A stretch of DNA of 64,000 nucleotides, taken from NCBI RefSeq assembly GCF_019219095.1, contig NZ_JAHUWH010000004.1, positions 1 to 64,000 of the forward strand, given 5' to 3'. The DNA comes from Acidovorax sp. sic0104 (GTDB taxonomy: Bacteria; Pseudomonadota; Gammaproteobacteria; Burkholderiales; Burkholderiaceae_C). The position numbers and the translations under genes are program-made. Position 1 is the stretch's first letter; the number at the start of each line of letters is the position of its first letter. Shown here piece by piece: positions 27,493-36,195 of this stretch. A model generated the notes under the pieces. The model was not told where the DNA came from, made no database searches, and saw only the letters and a program-made list of their open reading frames with translations.

Positions 27493-28002
27493 ATGGACGC
27501 CGTCGCCCACTTCACACAGCTTGCACGCTACAACGTGTGGGCCACGGCGCGCCTGCTCGACGCCGTGCGGGCGCTGCCTGAAGAGGTCTACCGGCACGAT
27601 GCGGGCCTGTTCTTCCAAAGCATCCACGGCACGCTCAACCACCTGCTGGTGGGCGAGCACCATCTGTGGTTCGTGCGGTTTGCAGAAGGCACATCGCCCA
27701 AGGTGGCGCTGGACGCCGAGCTGGAGAGCGACCGCGCGCGGCTCGATGCCCGCTTGCGCGCGGGCGCTGCCCGCTGGGCACCGTTGATCGCCTCGTTGCC
27801 GGCAGACCGCTGGAACGGCACGCTCGACTACACCACCATGCGGGGCACGCAGTCATCGTTGCCGTTTGCCGCCACGCTGGCGCATGTGTTCAACCACGGC
27901 ACGCACCACCGGGGCCAGATCACCGCCGCATTGACCGCCCTGGGCCAGCCCAGCCCCGAGCTGGACCTTGTCTACTTCCTGCAAAACCCGCCCACGCCAT
28001 GA
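27493..28002 (+). CDS. DinB-family metalloprotein
   Basis: A 169-residue four-helix-bundle protein. The metal-ligand pattern is His in SIHGTLNHLLVGEHH (about residues 44-57) and a His pair in FNHGTHHRGQI near 138-143, which is the DinB/YfiT metal triad. The function of most members is unknown; some are thiol-S-transferases. It lies between liuB (17 bp) and liuC (ATGA overlap), so it is transcribed and translated with leucine genes though it has no known role there. Confidence 0.88.
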   Translation: MDAVAHFTQLARYNVWATARLLDAVRALPEEVYRHDAGLFFQSIHGTLNHLLVGEHHLWFVRFAEGTSPKVALDAELESDRARLDARLRAGAARWAPLIASLPADRWNGTLDYTTMRGTQSSLPFAATLAHVFNHGTHHRGQITAALTALGQPSPELDLVYFLQNPPTP

Positions 28003-28784
28003 GCCAGAACCTGTCCATCACCTACATCGACGCCGTGGCGCGCATCACGCTCACGCAGCCCGAGATCCGCAACGCCTTCAGCGACGAGGTCATCGCCGAG
28101 CTGACGGCGGCCTTCACCGAAGTGGGCGCGCGCGCCGACGTGCGCGCCGTGGTGCTGGCCGCAGAGGGCCCCGCGTTCTGCGCGGGCGCCAACCTCAACT
28201 GGATGCGCCGCATGGCCGACTACACGCGCGCCGAGAACATCGCCGACGCGGGCAAGCTGGCCCAAATGCTGCGCGTGATCTACGAATGCCCGAAACCCAC
28301 CATCGCCCGCGTGCAGGGCGACGTGTACGCGGGCGGCATGGGCCTGGTGGCGGCTTGCGACATGGCAGTGGCAGTGGACACGGCGGGCTTTTGCCTGAGC
28401 GAAGTGAAGCTGGGCCTCATCCCCGCCACCATCAGCCCCTACGTGATCCGCGCCATGGGTCCCCGCGCGGCGCACCGCTACTTCCTCACGGCCGAACGCT
28501 TCGGCGCGGCCGAGGCGCTGCGCATCGGCTTCGTGCACGAGGTGGTGGCTGCGGACCAGCTCGATGCCAAGGTCGATGAACTGCTCAAGGCCCTGACCAG
28601 CGCCAGCCCCAACGCCGTGCGCGCCTGCAAGAAGCTGGTGCTGGATGTGGCCGAGCGTGAGATCAACGCCGGTTTGATCGCCTCCACGGTGCAAGGCATT
28701 GCAGATATCCGCGCCAGCGACGAGGGCAAGGAAGGCGTGCAGTCCTTTCTGAACAAGCGCAAGCCTTCCTGGCTTCTGGGTTGA
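27999..28784 (+). CDS. liuC: Methylglutaconyl-CoA hydratase (enoyl-CoA hydratase/isomerase family)
   Basis: A 261-residue crotonase-fold enzyme. The oxyanion segments are AFCAGANLNWMRR and GDVYAGGMGLVAACDMAVA; the general acid/base Glu is in LSEVKLGLIPATISPYVI. The ATISPYVI ending is typical of LiuC/AUH-type hydratases, which add water to 3-methylglutaconyl-CoA to form HMG-CoA. The ATG overlaps the DinB stop (ATGA). Its position between liuB and liuD supports the specific role. Confidence 0.9.
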   Translation: MSQNLSITYIDAVARITLTQPEIRNAFSDEVIAELTAAFTEVGARADVRAVVLAAEGPAFCAGANLNWMRRMADYTRAENIADAGKLAQMLRVIYECPKPTIARVQGDVYAGGMGLVAACDMAVAVDTAGFCLSEVKLGLIPATISPYVIRAMGPRAAHRYFLTAERFGAAEALRIGFVHEVVAADQLDAKVDELLKALTSASPNAVRACKKLVLDVAEREINAGLIASTVQGIADIRASDEGKEGVQSFLNKRKPSWLLG

Positions 28785-28804
28785 TGGGCTGAAGGCACGC
28801 CACC

Positions 28805-29524
28805 ATGGACCAACTTTGGCTCAACATCGTGCAGTGGCTCCACACGCTGGGGCTCCACGTGGATGGCGGCACGGCGCGCGCCGTGGGAGACGCGGCGGCC
28901 ACGGCCACCGCGCGGCTCGACATGCCCAGCCTGCTGGCGCTGGCCGCTGCGCTGGGCTGGGCCAGCGGCTTTCGGCTGTATGCCGTGGTGTTCATCGTCG
29001 GTGGGATGGGTGCTCTGGGCTGGCTGGTGCTGCCCCAGGGCTTGCAGGTGCTGCAGAACCCGCTGGTACTGCTGGTGGCTGGCGGCCTGATGCTGGTCGA
29101 ATTCTTCGCCGACAAGGTCCCGTGGATCGACAGCGCCTGGGATGCCGTGCACACCGTCATCCGCGTGCCCGGCGGCGCCCTGCTGGCCGCGGGCGTCTTC
29201 GGTGCCGACAACGCCACCATGGGCGTGGTGGCGGGCTTGCTGGGCGGGTCGCTGGCCGCCACGTCCATGGCCACCAAGATGACCACGCGCGCAGCGGCCA
29301 ACACCTCGCCCGAGCCGTTTTCGAACTGGGGTTTGTCTTTCTTCGAAGACGGCCTGGTGGTGGTGGTGGTGTGGCTCGCAACGCAGCACCCGGTGGCCTT
29401 CGGCATCGCGCTGGTGCTGATGGTGGCCGTGTCGGTGCTGCTGCTGGTGGTGCTGTTCAAGTTTCTGCGCGCCGTGGTTCGGCGCTTGTCTTCTTTCTTT
29501 TCTGGTTCTGCCAAGGTGGCTTAA
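28805..29524 (+). CDS. DUF4126 membrane protein
   Basis: A 239-residue integral membrane protein with about five or six hydrophobic helices, including LLALAAALGWASGFRLYAVVFIV in outline, LGWLVLPQGLQVLQNPLVLLV, and a final LALVLMVAVSVLLLVVLFKFL. The DUF4126 segment EFFADKVPWIDSAWDAVHTVIR in outline is present. Family function is unknown. It lies between liuC (20 bp) and liuD (stop directly followed by the liuD ATG), so it is co-transcribed with leucine catabolism and could be a transporter or exporter of an intermediate (speculative). Confidence 0.88.
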   Translation: MDQLWLNIVQWLHTLGLHVDGGTARAVGDAAATATARLDMPSLLALAAALGWASGFRLYAVVFIVGGMGALGWLVLPQGLQVLQNPLVLLVAGGLMLVEFFADKVPWIDSAWDAVHTVIRVPGGALLAAGVFGADNATMGVVAGLLGGSLAATSMATKMTTRAAANTSPEPFSNWGLSFFEDGLVVVVVWLATQHPVAFGIALVLMVAVSVLLLVVLFKFLRAVVRRLSSFFSGSAKVA

Positions 29525-31564
29525 ATGTTCAAAAAGATTTTGATTGCAAACCGCGGCGAGATCGCTTGCCGCGTCGCCGCCACAGCCAAGCGCCTGGGCG
29601 TGAAGACCGTCGCCGTGTATTCCGATGCCGACGCCCAGGCCAAGCATGTGGCCGTGTGCGACGAGGCAGTGCACATCGGCGGCAGCGCGCCCAAGGACAG
29701 CTACCTGCGCTGGGAGCGCATCATCGAGGCCGCCCAGGCCACGGGTGCCCAGGCCATCCACCCGGGCTACGGCTTCCTGTCGGAGAACGAAGATTTCGCC
29801 CTGGCCTGTGCGGCGGCCGGACTGGTGTTCATCGGCCCGCCCGCATCGGCCATCAAGGACATGGGCCTGAAGGCCGAGTCCAAGCAGCTCATGGAAAAGG
29901 CCGGCGTGCCGCTGGTGCCCGGCTACCACGGCAGCGACCAGGACCCGGCCCTGCTGCAGCGCGAGGCCGACCGCATCGGCTACCCCGTGCTCATCAAGGC
30001 CAGCGCGGGTGGTGGCGGCAAGGGCATGCGCGCGGTGGACAACAGCGGGGACTTCGCCGCCGCGCTTGAATCGTGCAAGCGCGAGGCCATCAACAGCTTT
30101 GGCGACGACGCGGTGCTGGTCGAAAAATACGTGCAGCGCCCGCGCCACATCGAGATCCAGGTGTTTGGCGACACGCACGGCAACTGTGTCTACCTGTTCG
30201 AGCGCGACTGCTCCGTGCAGCGCCGCCACCAGAAGGTGCTGGAAGAGGCTCCCGCTCCCGGCATGACGCCGGAACTGCGCGCGCAGATGGGCGAGGCCGC
30301 CGTGGCCGCCGCCAAGGCCGTGAACTACGTGGGCGCGGGCACGGTGGAGTTCATCGTGGAGCAGCCGGGCGGCTACGAGCGGCCCGACCAGATGAAGTTC
30401 TACTTCATGGAGATGAACACCCGCCTGCAGGTGGAGCACCCGGTGACCGAGGCCATCACCGGCCTGGACCTGGTGGAGTGGCAGCTGCGCGTGGCCTTTG
30501 GCGAGCCGCTGCCGTTGAAACAGGAAGGGCTGCGCATCACCGGCCATGCGATCGAAGCCCGCATCTGCGCCGAGAACCCCGACAACAACTTCCTGCCCGC
30601 CACGGGCGCGCTCAACGTGTATGCGCTGCCCGACTGCGTGACGTTCGAGAGGGGCGCGGTGCGCGTGGACTCCGGCGTGCGCCAGGGCGATGCGATCAGC
30701 CCGTTCTACGACTCCATGGTGGCCAAGCTCATCGTGCACGGCGACACGCGCGAGCAGGCGCTGGCGCGGCTGGACGAGGCCCTGGCGCAGACGCACATCG
30801 TGGGCCTGGCGACCAACGTGCAGTTCCTGCGCCGCGTGGCGCGCACCGGTGCGTTTGCCAGCGCAAAGCTCGACACCGCGCTGATCCCGCGCGAGCAGGC
30901 GGTGCTGTTCCACCAGGAGCCGGTGGGCCTGCCGCTGGCTGCTGCGGCCGCCGTGGCGCAGACGGTGCTGCATGAACGCGCCAGCCAAGGCGTGGACCCC
31001 TTCAGCCGCCGCGACGGCTTCCATTCGCACGCGCTCACGCGCCGCCGCTTCGAGTTTGAGTTTGGCGGCGAGCATGCCAAGGCCTGGCTCACGTATGAGC
31101 GAGGCGGCACGCTGCACCTGACGGTGGAAAGCGCGAAGGAGGGTGGCGACGCGGCTGTGTCCGGGCCACTGACCTTTGCCGCGCAGGGCGGCGCCATCGA
31201 GTTGCAGTTTGCCGGCCAGCGCACCCGTGCCTCCGTGTACGCGCAGGGCGAGGTGGACCATGTGTTCACCCCATCCGGTGCCACCCAGATCACTGCCATC
31301 GACCTGCTCGCGCATTCGGGCGAATCGGCCGCCGAGGGTGGCCGGCTCACGGCCCCCATGCCCGGCAAGGTCGTGTCGTTCGCCGTGAAGGCGGGCGATG
31401 CCGTCACCAAGGGCCAGCCGCTGGCGGTCATGGAGGCCATGAAGATGGAGCACACGATTGCTGCGCCCGCCGACGGCGTGGTGCAGGAGCTGCTGTATGC
31501 GCCCGGCGACCAGGTGACCGAGGGGGCGGAGCTGCTCAAGCTCACGCTGGCTGCCGCGGCCTGA
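29525..31564 (+). CDS. liuD: Methylcrotonyl-CoA carboxylase, biotin-containing (alpha) subunit
   Basis: A 679-residue protein joining biotin carboxylase and biotin carrier. The N-terminal part has IANRGEIACRV, the ATP-grasp loop KASAGGGGKGMRAV and EMNTRLQVEHPVTE. The C-terminal biotinyl domain has AMKMEH, with biotinylated Lys near residue 640, in a normal ending 38 residues before the stop. Together with LiuB it forms methylcrotonyl-CoA carboxylase. The start codon directly follows the DUF4126 stop. Length is typical for MccA/LiuD. Confidence 0.95.
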   Translation: MFKKILIANRGEIACRVAATAKRLGVKTVAVYSDADAQAKHVAVCDEAVHIGGSAPKDSYLRWERIIEAAQATGAQAIHPGYGFLSENEDFALACAAAGLVFIGPPASAIKDMGLKAESKQLMEKAGVPLVPGYHGSDQDPALLQREADRIGYPVLIKASAGGGGKGMRAVDNSGDFAAALESCKREAINSFGDDAVLVEKYVQRPRHIEIQVFGDTHGNCVYLFERDCSVQRRHQKVLEEAPAPGMTPELRAQMGEAAVAAAKAVNYVGAGTVEFIVEQPGGYERPDQMKFYFMEMNTRLQVEHPVTEAITGLDLVEWQLRVAFGEPLPLKQEGLRITGHAIEARICAENPDNNFLPATGALNVYALPDCVTFERGAVRVDSGVRQGDAISPFYDSMVAKLIVHGDTREQALARLDEALAQTHIVGLATNVQFLRRVARTGAFASAKLDTALIPREQAVLFHQEPVGLPLAAAAAVAQTVLHERASQGVDPFSRRDGFHSHALTRRRFEFEFGGEHAKAWLTYERGGTLHLTVESAKEGGDAAVSGPLTFAAQGGAIELQFAGQRTRASVYAQGEVDHVFTPSGATQITAIDLLAHSGESAAEGGRLTAPMPGKVVSFAVKAGDAVTKGQPLAVMEAMKMEHTIAAPADGVVQELLYAPGDQVTEGAELLKLTLAAAA

Positions 31565-31612
31565 GTCTTGGGCCTTGGGCGTGACACCCGTTGACCTCGC
31601 CGAGTGGAAACG

Positions 31613-31672
31613 CCGTTCACGCCGAGCTTGTCGAAGCGCCGCGCAAGGCGTCGACAAGCTCAGCCCGAACGG
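31613..31672. repeat. CTGAGCTTGTCGAAG-type inverted repeat, copy A
   Basis: CCGTTCACGCCGAGCTTGTC and its partner GACAAGCTCAGCCCGAACGG face each other around GAAGCGC...GCGTC, giving an almost perfect 60-base palindrome. It is the first of two in the 405-bp gap after liuD; apart from these two repeats I see no gene there. Confidence 0.85.
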
Positions 31673-31800
31673 TTTTGAACGGGATTGAATGCTCGAATGG
31701 TTGAACGCAAGGCAACAAGACGGGACGTCGTTCCCCGCTCGCTGGAGCCCGTCCCCTGCTCGCCACAGCCCGCCTCCTGCGCGTCTGCGGCCTCTCCCCC

Positions 31801-31877
31801 CCGTTCGGGCTGAGCTTGTCGAAGCCAGGGCGTTTGGGGTCGGATGTGATGGCCATTCGACAAGCTCAGGGCGACGG
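31801..31877. repeat. CTGAGCTTGTCGAAG-type inverted repeat, copy B
   Basis: CCGTTCGGGCTGAGCTTGTC begins the element and TTCGACAAGCTCAGGGCGAC ends it, with a 30-base unpaired centre. Same family as the copy 130 bp earlier. The pair may terminate or insulate liuD from ghrA. Confidence 0.85.
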
Positions 31878-31969
31878 ATGGTCGGGTCGCACAGCGGGTG
31901 CGCCCTGCGTCAGGCCGTGCAGGCCCTACGTGACACCCAGCCAGCGCCAGTGCAGTTACCCTTGACCGC

Positions 31970-32890
31970 ATGAACATCACCCTTTGCTGTACCGACACCA
32001 AGATCGAGCCCTGGCTGCAGGGGCTTGCCGCTGCCTTGCCCCATGCCCACGTCAGCGTGTGGCAGCCGGGGGCATCGCAGGCCGACTACGCCGTGGTCTG
32101 GGCCCCGCCCCAGCAGTTCCTGGACGAGCAGCCCGGCCTGCGCGCCCTGTTCAACATCGGCGCTGGGGTGGATGCCCTGCTCAAGCTGCGCATTCCCGCC
32201 GGCTGCCAGGTCGTGCGCATCGACGACGGCGGCATGGCCGTGCAGATGGCCGAATACGTGTGCCATGCGGTGGTGCGCCATTTTCGCGAGCTGGACGCTT
32301 ACGAAGGCGACATGCGCGCCGGCCGCTGGGGTTTTCGCCGGCCGCGGGTACGCTCGGAGTTCCCGGTGGGCGTGATGGGCCTGGGCGTGCTGGGTGAGCG
32401 TGTGGCACGGGCGGTGGCGCATTTCGACTTTCCGGTCAACGGTTGGAGCCGCTCTCCCAAGGCGGTGGACGGCGTGCGCGGCTTCAGCGGCGCGGAGAGC
32501 TTTCACGATTTCCTGGCGGCCAGCCGCGTGCTGGTCAACCTGCTGCCGCTCACGCCCGACACGCAGGACATCATCAACCGCGACACGCTGTCGCGCCTGC
32601 AGCCCGGGGGCTATGTGGTCAACGTGGCGCGGGGTGCGCACCTGGTGGAAGAAGATCTGCTGGCCCTCATCGACAGCGGGCATATCGCTGGCGCCACGCT
32701 GGATGTGTTTCGCACCGAGCCTTTGCCAGTGGGGCATCCGTTCTGGCTCCATCCGAAGATCACTGCAACGCCCCACACCTCGGCACGCACCATGCGGGAA
32801 GAGAGCATTGCGCAGATCACGCGCAAGATGGCTGCGATGGAGCGCGGCGAGGCGGTGGCGGGCACGGTGGACCCGTCGCGCGGCTACTGA
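31970..32890 (+). CDS. ghrA: Glyoxylate/hydroxypyruvate reductase A family
   Basis: A 306-residue D-2-hydroxyacid dehydrogenase. The NAD(P)-binding GLGVLGERVA lies near residue 132, with NGWSRSPK after the second strand (Arg/Ser favour NADPH). The catalytic set is Arg in VNVARGAHLVEEDLL, Glu in RTEPLP and His in TPHTSA. The LIDSGHIAGATLDVF segment and about 310-residue length fit the GhrA branch. It probably reduces glyoxylate or hydroxypyruvate. It is separated from liuD by repeats, so it likely has its own promoter. Confidence 0.88.
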   Translation: MNITLCCTDTKIEPWLQGLAAALPHAHVSVWQPGASQADYAVVWAPPQQFLDEQPGLRALFNIGAGVDALLKLRIPAGCQVVRIDDGGMAVQMAEYVCHAVVRHFRELDAYEGDMRAGRWGFRRPRVRSEFPVGVMGLGVLGERVARAVAHFDFPVNGWSRSPKAVDGVRGFSGAESFHDFLAASRVLVNLLPLTPDTQDIINRDTLSRLQPGGYVVNVARGAHLVEEDLLALIDSGHIAGATLDVFRTEPLPVGHPFWLHPKITATPHTSARTMREESIAQITRKMAAMERGEAVAGTVDPSRGY

Positions 32891-32938
32891 GACCGTGCGG
32901 CACCTGCACGCAGCATGTTGTATCCCTTGCCGTAGACC

Positions 32939-33403
32939 ATGACCACTTCGTCTTCCACACCCTCTTCCCCCGTGCGCCGCTTCCTGGGGCTGCTCGGCGG
33001 CTTTCTGCTGGCAATGAGCCTGCTCACGGGCCTGGGTGCCGCCTGGATGGTGTTCGGGATGGGCGGTGGCGACATGCGCACGGCCCAGGGCCGGGTGGTG
33101 GCGCACGAGACCGCGCAGCTCAAGCGCGGCAGCGGCCAGCGCAGCGTGGTCGAGTTCACCGCGCACGACGGCCGCAGCCTCAGGGTGACGGATGCGCTGG
33201 TGCGCCAGGGGCAGGCCGCCCACGAGGTGGGCGAGTCCGTCGCCGTGCGCTACCCGGCGGCCGACCCCGCGCAGGCCGAGATCGGCAGCTCGTTCTGGAT
33301 CCGCAGGGTGGTCGGCTGGGTGCTGCTGGTGTTCAGCGGCCTGTGCATGCTGGCCGGGGCGCTGCTGTGGCGCCTGAGGCCGCGCGCCGCCGCGCAGCGC
33401 TGA
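32939..33403 (+). CDS. DUF3592 membrane protein
   Basis: A 154-residue protein with two membrane helices (RRFLGLLGGFLLAMSLLTGL near 15-35 and VVGWVLLVFSGLCMLAGALL near 120-142) around a periplasmic domain (AQGRVVAHETAQ...VEFTAHDGRSLRVTDALV...VAVRYPAADPAQAEI). This is the DUF3592 layout. The function is unknown. The 200 bp before liuE hold no gene. Confidence 0.85.
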   Translation: MTTSSSTPSSPVRRFLGLLGGFLLAMSLLTGLGAAWMVFGMGGGDMRTAQGRVVAHETAQLKRGSGQRSVVEFTAHDGRSLRVTDALVRQGQAAHEVGESVAVRYPAADPAQAEIGSSFWIRRVVGWVLLVFSGLCMLAGALLWRLRPRAAAQR

Positions 33404-33603
33404 GATGGCATGCGCCGCAACGTCGGCGCCACGGCCTGCAATGGCACGAGCGGAGAATGGTCTGGCAGGATATGAGGTGGTGACGAACGCCTGAAGTCCG
33501 GACAATGGGAGGCGTCGTATTTCAGCCTCTGCGCACCGTTGGCTGGCCACTGCGGGCCACACACGTTGCCATCTTTTGCCCTCTCTTTTCAGGTAGCCCC
33601 ACC

Positions 33604-34512
33604 ATGAGCATTCCTTCCCGCGTCAAACTCATCGATGTCGGCCCGCGCGACGGGCTGCAGAACGAGAAATCGCCCGTGCCCGCCGAGGTCAAGATCGCGC
33701 TGGTGCACCGCCTGCAGGACGCGGGCTTGAAGGAGATCGAGGTCACGAGCTACGTGAGCCCCAAGTGGGTGCCACAGATGGCCGACAACCACGAGGTGAT
33801 GCAGGGTGTGAACCGCGTGGCCGGCGTGCGCTACTCGGTGCTCACGCCCAATCTCAAGGGCTACGAAGCCGCCGTGGCGGACCGGCCCGACGAGATCGTG
33901 GTCTTCGGCTCGGCCAGCGAGGCCTTCAGCCAGAAGAACATCAACTGCTCCATCGCCGAGAGCATCGAGCGCTTCGCGCCCGTGGTCGAAGCGGCGCTCG
34001 CCGCCGGCATCGCCGTGCGTGGCGCGATGAGCTGCACCGTGGGCTGCCCGTACGAGGGCGACATCGCTCCCGAGCGCGTGGAGTATCTGGCCGGCCTGCT
34101 CCGGGGCATCGGCGTGCAGCGCGTGGACGTGGCCGACACCATCGGCGTGGGCACGCCGCGCAAGGTGCAGCGCGCGCTGGAAGCCACGCTCAAGCACTTT
34201 GGCATCGACGATGTGTCGGGGCACTTTCACGACACCTACGGCCAGGCGCTCTCCAACACGCTGGCCGCGCTGGAGCTGGGAGTGTGGAACTACCAGTCCT
34301 CGGTGGCGGGCCTGGGCGGCTGCCCGTACGCCAAAGGGGCCACCGGCAACGTGGCGACCGAGGACGTGGTCTACATGCTGCACGGCATGGGCATCGAGAC
34401 GGGCATCGATCTTGATAAGCTCATCGATGCGGGGGCCTACATCAGTGGGTTCCTCAACCGTAAACCCAATTCCCGGGCGGCCAATGCGCTGCTGACCAAA
34501 CGAGCTGGATAG
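33604..34512 (+). CDS. liuE: Hydroxymethylglutaryl-CoA lyase
   Basis: A 302-residue TIM-barrel lyase splitting HMG-CoA to acetoacetate and acetyl-CoA, the last step of the leucine pathway. The metal/catalytic start VGPRDGLQNEK, the HFHDTYGQA metal-ligand loop and the signature SVAGLGGCPYAKGATGNVAT with catalytic Cys240 are all present. Length is normal. The ATG at 33604 starts the conserved MSIPSRVKLIDVG. It closes the second leu block, about 19 bp before ybaK. Confidence 0.94.
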   Translation: MSIPSRVKLIDVGPRDGLQNEKSPVPAEVKIALVHRLQDAGLKEIEVTSYVSPKWVPQMADNHEVMQGVNRVAGVRYSVLTPNLKGYEAAVADRPDEIVVFGSASEAFSQKNINCSIAESIERFAPVVEAALAAGIAVRGAMSCTVGCPYEGDIAPERVEYLAGLLRGIGVQRVDVADTIGVGTPRKVQRALEATLKHFGIDDVSGHFHDTYGQALSNTLAALELGVWNYQSSVAGLGGCPYAKGATGNVATEDVVYMLHGMGIETGIDLDKLIDAGAYISGFLNRKPNSRAANALLTKRAG

Positions 34513-34530
34513 CGCCCCCTGGCGCAGGAG

Positions 34531-35067
34531 ATGACGACCGTGTGTGGAGCCGAACTGAAGAACCTTCCTGAGGGCGTGCAGCGTGTGGCTGCAGCCCTGC
34601 AGACCTTGAACCACCCCCACATGCCGCAGATGCTGGACGACGCCGCGCGCACCGCCCAGCAGGCGGCCGATGCACTGGGCATCCTGGTCGGGCAGGTGGC
34701 CAAGAGCATCATCTTTCGGCGCAAGAGCGACGATGTGGCCGTGCTGGTGGTCACATCCGGAGACCGGCGCGTGGACGAGAAGAAGGTCGAGGCCCATGTG
34801 GGCGGCAAGATCGGCCGGGCCGATGCCGACTTCGTGAAATCGCGCACCGGCTTTTCCATCGGCGGCGTATCGCCCGTGGCGCACGCCACGCCGCCCGTCA
34901 CGCTGATCGACCAGGACCTGCTGCGCTTTGACGTGGTGTGGGCCGCGGCCGGACATCCGCACAGCGTGTTCCCGCTGCACCCGAGCGACCTGCAGCGCCT
35001 GACGGGCGCACCGGTGGTGGATGTGGTGCAGGCGCCTGTGGAGGCCAGCGCGCAGCCTGCGGTATGA
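34531..35067 (+). CDS. YbaK/EbsC-family aminoacyl-tRNA deacylase
   Basis: A 178-residue protein of the YbaK/ProX editing superfamily, which hydrolyses misacylated tRNA. Conserved segments are QVAKSIIFRRKSDDVAVLVV (with the functional Lys), GKIGRADADFVKSRTGFSIGGVSP and AAAGHPHSVFPLHPSDLQ. No synthetase domain is attached, so it acts as a free editing factor. The tRNA specificity (Cys-tRNAPro or other) cannot be read. Its stop overlaps the DUF1289 ATG (ATGA). Confidence 0.9.
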   Translation: MTTVCGAELKNLPEGVQRVAAALQTLNHPHMPQMLDDAARTAQQAADALGILVGQVAKSIIFRRKSDDVAVLVVTSGDRRVDEKKVEAHVGGKIGRADADFVKSRTGFSIGGVSPVAHATPPVTLIDQDLLRFDVVWAAAGHPHSVFPLHPSDLQRLTGAPVVDVVQAPVEASAQPAV

Positions 35068-35324
35068 ATGCTATTGATTTGCTAGCTGTTCGCGCCCGCC
35101 AATTGGGCGCAGACGGCCTCTTTCATGCTGAAAACGCCGAGCCGGTGCCTTCGCCGTGCATCTCGGTGTGCCGCATGTCGAGCGATCGCAGCCACTGTCT
35201 CGGCTGCTACCGCACGCTGGACGAGATTCGCCTGTGGTCGGGCGCGGACTCCACGCTGCGGCGAGACATCTGGACCCGGTTGCTGGACCGGGCAGGCATC
35301 GACCTGGCAGCGCCGGAGACCTGA
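35064..35324 (+). CDS. DUF1289 Cys-cluster protein with repeat-derived N-terminus
   Basis: An 86-residue protein. The DUF1289 core is PSPCISVCRMSSDRSHCLGC, four cysteines likely to bind zinc or iron-sulfur, followed by YRTLDEIRLW. The first 26 residues (MNAIDLLAVRARQLGADGLFHAENAE) are encoded by a 60-bp repeat and are not part of the family. If they are real, translation starts within the repeat by overlap with ybaK; the alternative is initiation further in, for example near residue 38 (Met in CRM), which would remove part of the core. Confidence 0.85.
   Translation: MNAIDLLAVRARQLGADGLFHAENAEPVPSPCISVCRMSSDRSHCLGCYRTLDEIRLWSGADSTLRRDIWTRLLDRAGIDLAAPET
35067..35130. repeat. Interspersed 60-bp repeat, copy 5, at the start of the DUF1289 gene
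   Basis: AATGCTATTGATTTGCTAGC, TGTTCGCGCCCGCCAATTGGGCGC and GACGGCCTCTTTCATGC follow the family order in the forward orientation. It begins at the gene's ATG and continues for about 22 codons. Confidence 0.8.
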
Positions 35325-35369
35325 CGGCAACCGCCGCGCAGCGCCAGCACCTTGCAGGAGACAACCGCC

Positions 35370-36023
35370 ATGAAGCGCATCACCTTCTACCTCGATTTCA
35401 TTTCCCCTTACGCCTGGCTCGCGTTCGAGCGCCTGCCGCAGGAGCTGGAGGGTCTCAGCTACAGCGTGGCCTACAAGCCGGTGTTGCTGGGCGCGCTGCT
35501 GCAGCAGCATGCCAACCCGGGCCCCGCAGGCATCGCGCCCAAGCGCGACTGGACCTACCGCCACGTGACCTGGCTGGGCCACGCGCAGGGCACGCCGCTG
35601 CAGATGCCGGCGCGCCATCCGTTCAACCCGCTGCCCCTGCTGCGCACGGCACTGGCGTGCAGCGACGACGGGTACATCAACCGTTTCGTGGTAGGGGCGG
35701 TGCTGCGCCATGTGTGGCAAGGAGGGCACGACGCGCTCGATGCCGCGCGCCTGGCCGAACTGGCCGCGCAGCTCGCGGACCAGCTGCGTGCCGGTGAGGA
35801 TGCGGCGAGCGACGGCCCCAAGGCCCTGCTGCGCGCCAACACCGAAGCCGCGCAGTCGGCGGGCGTTTTCGGCGTGCCGGCGTTCGAGGTGGACGGCAAG
35901 CTGTTCTGGGGGCTCGACAGCCTGCCGATGCTGCGCGCGTACCTCTGTGGCGACGCATGGTTCGACGGTCCGGGCTGGGATGCCGTCAGACAGCTCCCAT
36001 CGGGTTTACCCGGCAAGGCGTGA
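35370..36023 (+). CDS. DsbA-like 2-hydroxychromene-2-carboxylate isomerase family protein
   Basis: A 217-residue kappa-class GST/DsbA-fold protein. The start MKRITFYLDFISPYAWLAFE carries the HCCA-isomerase signature with Ser at the glutathione-activating position (ISPY). FGVPAFEVDGKLFWGLDSL is the conserved cis-Pro/C-terminal segment. The true role is probably glutathione-dependent isomerisation; no naphthalene-degradation genes are near. AGGAG lies 8 bp before the ATG. Confidence 0.88.
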   Translation: MKRITFYLDFISPYAWLAFERLPQELEGLSYSVAYKPVLLGALLQQHANPGPAGIAPKRDWTYRHVTWLGHAQGTPLQMPARHPFNPLPLLRTALACSDDGYINRFVVGAVLRHVWQGGHDALDAARLAELAAQLADQLRAGEDAASDGPKALLRANTEAAQSAGVFGVPAFEVDGKLFWGLDSLPMLRAYLCGDAWFDGPGWDAVRQLPSGLPGKA

Positions 36024-36195
36024 GCAATTTCCGGATGCTGAAAGGTGTGCTGCGGGTTTCACCCTAAGTTGTCAGAGAGCGGTCAGTTTGGTGAAAGCTC
36101 TTGTTGGTTTGGTGTCAGAGCAGGGTCAGTGCCGTCTCGAACAATGGGCACAGCCGCTCAAGCGCGGCCTGAAAAACCAACAGGAGACACACACC

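Noticed and set aside
28478-31657. 1059-residue minus-strand frame
   Set aside because: Antisense to liuC, DUF4126 and liuD; composition is typical of a shadow frame.
31565-31969. Small genes in the 405-bp gap after liuD
   Set aside because: The frames there are made of inverted-repeat DNA and lack start signals.
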